A stretch of DNA of 12,834 bases, taken from NCBI GenBank assembly GCA_937895785.1, contig CALBKW010000040.1, positions 1 through 12,834 on the forward strand. Reading direction: 5' to 3'. Positions 12,614-12,834 of the stretch are shown in pieces. The position numbers and the translations under genes were made by a program. The notes beneath the pieces were generated by a model that saw nothing but the letters and a program-made list of their open reading frames with translations, was not told the DNA's origin and searched no databases. The DNA comes from an uncultured Candidatus Melainabacteria bacterium. Lineage in GTDB: Bacteria > Cyanobacteriota > Vampirovibrionia > Gastranaerophilales > Gastranaerophilaceae. Every line of letters begins with the position of its first letter. The first letter of the stretch is position 1.

Positions 12614-12654
12614 AAAAAAGAGGCGCGGTGTTTTCAACACCGCGCCTCTTTTTT
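12614..12654. terminator. Perfect bidirectional terminator after prs
   Basis: A 19-bp perfect stem (12614-12632 with 12636-12654) with a TTC loop starts with six A and ends with six T, so it can terminate transcription from both sides. It lies nine bases past the prs stop and one base past the stop of the convergent gene at the right edge. The core AGAGGCGCGG is shared with the hairpin after pflA. Confidence 0.92.
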
Positions 12655-12655
12655 A

Positions 12656-12834
12656 CTAATTCTTTTTAGGAGTAGGCTTTGCCTTTGCATTTTTAAAATA
12701 CTGTTCTGTCCAAGTAACAATCGAATTTTGAAATTCAGGGTGTTGTTTCAATATCAACATTCCACTGTTTCCAGACTCCGCATTCGCAACATCAAATGTT
12801 CCTTGCGCAAATCTTGCTAAACGTATTTGTTGTT
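12656..12834 (-). CDS. 3' end of an unrecognised gene, cut by the window edge
   Basis: On the minus strand an open frame of 59 codons runs in from the right edge to a TAG at 12656-12658. The visible part reads QQIRLARFAQGTFDVANAES, then GNSGMLILKQHPEFQNSIVT, and a hydrophilic Lys/Pro tail ending KPTPKKN. The composition looks like a real soluble protein, and its stop lies next to the shared bidirectional terminator, as expected for a gene convergent with prs. I do not recognise the family and no start is visible. Confidence 0.6.
   Translation of the reverse strand, partial: QQIRLARFAQGTFDVANAESGNSGMLILKQHPEFQNSIVTWTEQYFKNAKAKPTPKKN

Noticed and set aside
1..12834. CRISPR array, insertion sequence, toxin-antitoxin or defence genes
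   Set aside because: No regularly spaced repeats, transposase or recognisable defence or toxin motifs are present; nearly all the DNA is occupied by ordinary core genes.

Overview
The window is AT-rich and gene-dense. It suggests a flagellated, fermentative anaerobe. The ribose-phosphate pyrophosphokinase is close in wording to cyanobacterial versions (for example FADGEIYVQV, DLHSGQIQGFF), a DUF512/PDZ radical-SAM protein of a type common in Cyanobacteria and Firmicutes is present, and there is pyruvate formate-lyase plus flagellar motor genes but no photosynthesis gene. Together these point to a non-photosynthetic cyanobacterial relative (Vampirovibrionia/Melainabacteria, perhaps gut Gastranaerophilales). 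A low-GC Firmicute is the main alternative. This placement is inference.

Layout. Positions 1-149: edge sequence and a strong hairpin. Positions 150-3372 (minus): a pyruvate formate-lyase operon in the order pflB, a separate small glycyl-radical protein, pflA. The catalytic subunit ends before the glycyl-radical domain, and that domain is a separate 78-residue gene with its own ribosome binding site, so the enzyme looks split in two. Its promoter carries an exact 7-1-7 Fur-type dyad over the likely transcription start. Positions 3373-4026: no protein gene, but one intact tRNA(CAU) on the minus strand, flanked by fragments of the same tRNA and several hairpins. Positions 4027-7761 (minus): motA-motB-fliL-fliM-fliN, the stator and switch of a flagellar motor. 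Positions 7829-10121 (minus): a PadR-type regulator, a DUF512 radical-SAM protein and 5-formyltetrahydrofolate cyclo-ligase, with overlapping or nearly touching genes. Positions 10206-12604 (plus): uppS, rdgB and prs. A perfect bidirectional terminator at 12614-12654 separates prs from the 3' end of an unrecognised minus-strand gene running off the right edge.

How they fit together. The pfl operon makes formate and acetyl-CoA from pyruvate without oxygen; PflA installs the glycyl radical, here presumably on the small subunit. The cyclo-ligase and prs feed folate and nucleotide metabolism, rdgB cleans the nucleotide pool, and uppS makes the lipid carrier for the cell wall. The mot/fli cluster builds the motor.

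The items most worth a second look are the split pyruvate formate-lyase with its Fur-like operator, the rearranged tRNA locus, and the family of GGCGCG hairpins that punctuates transcription units.
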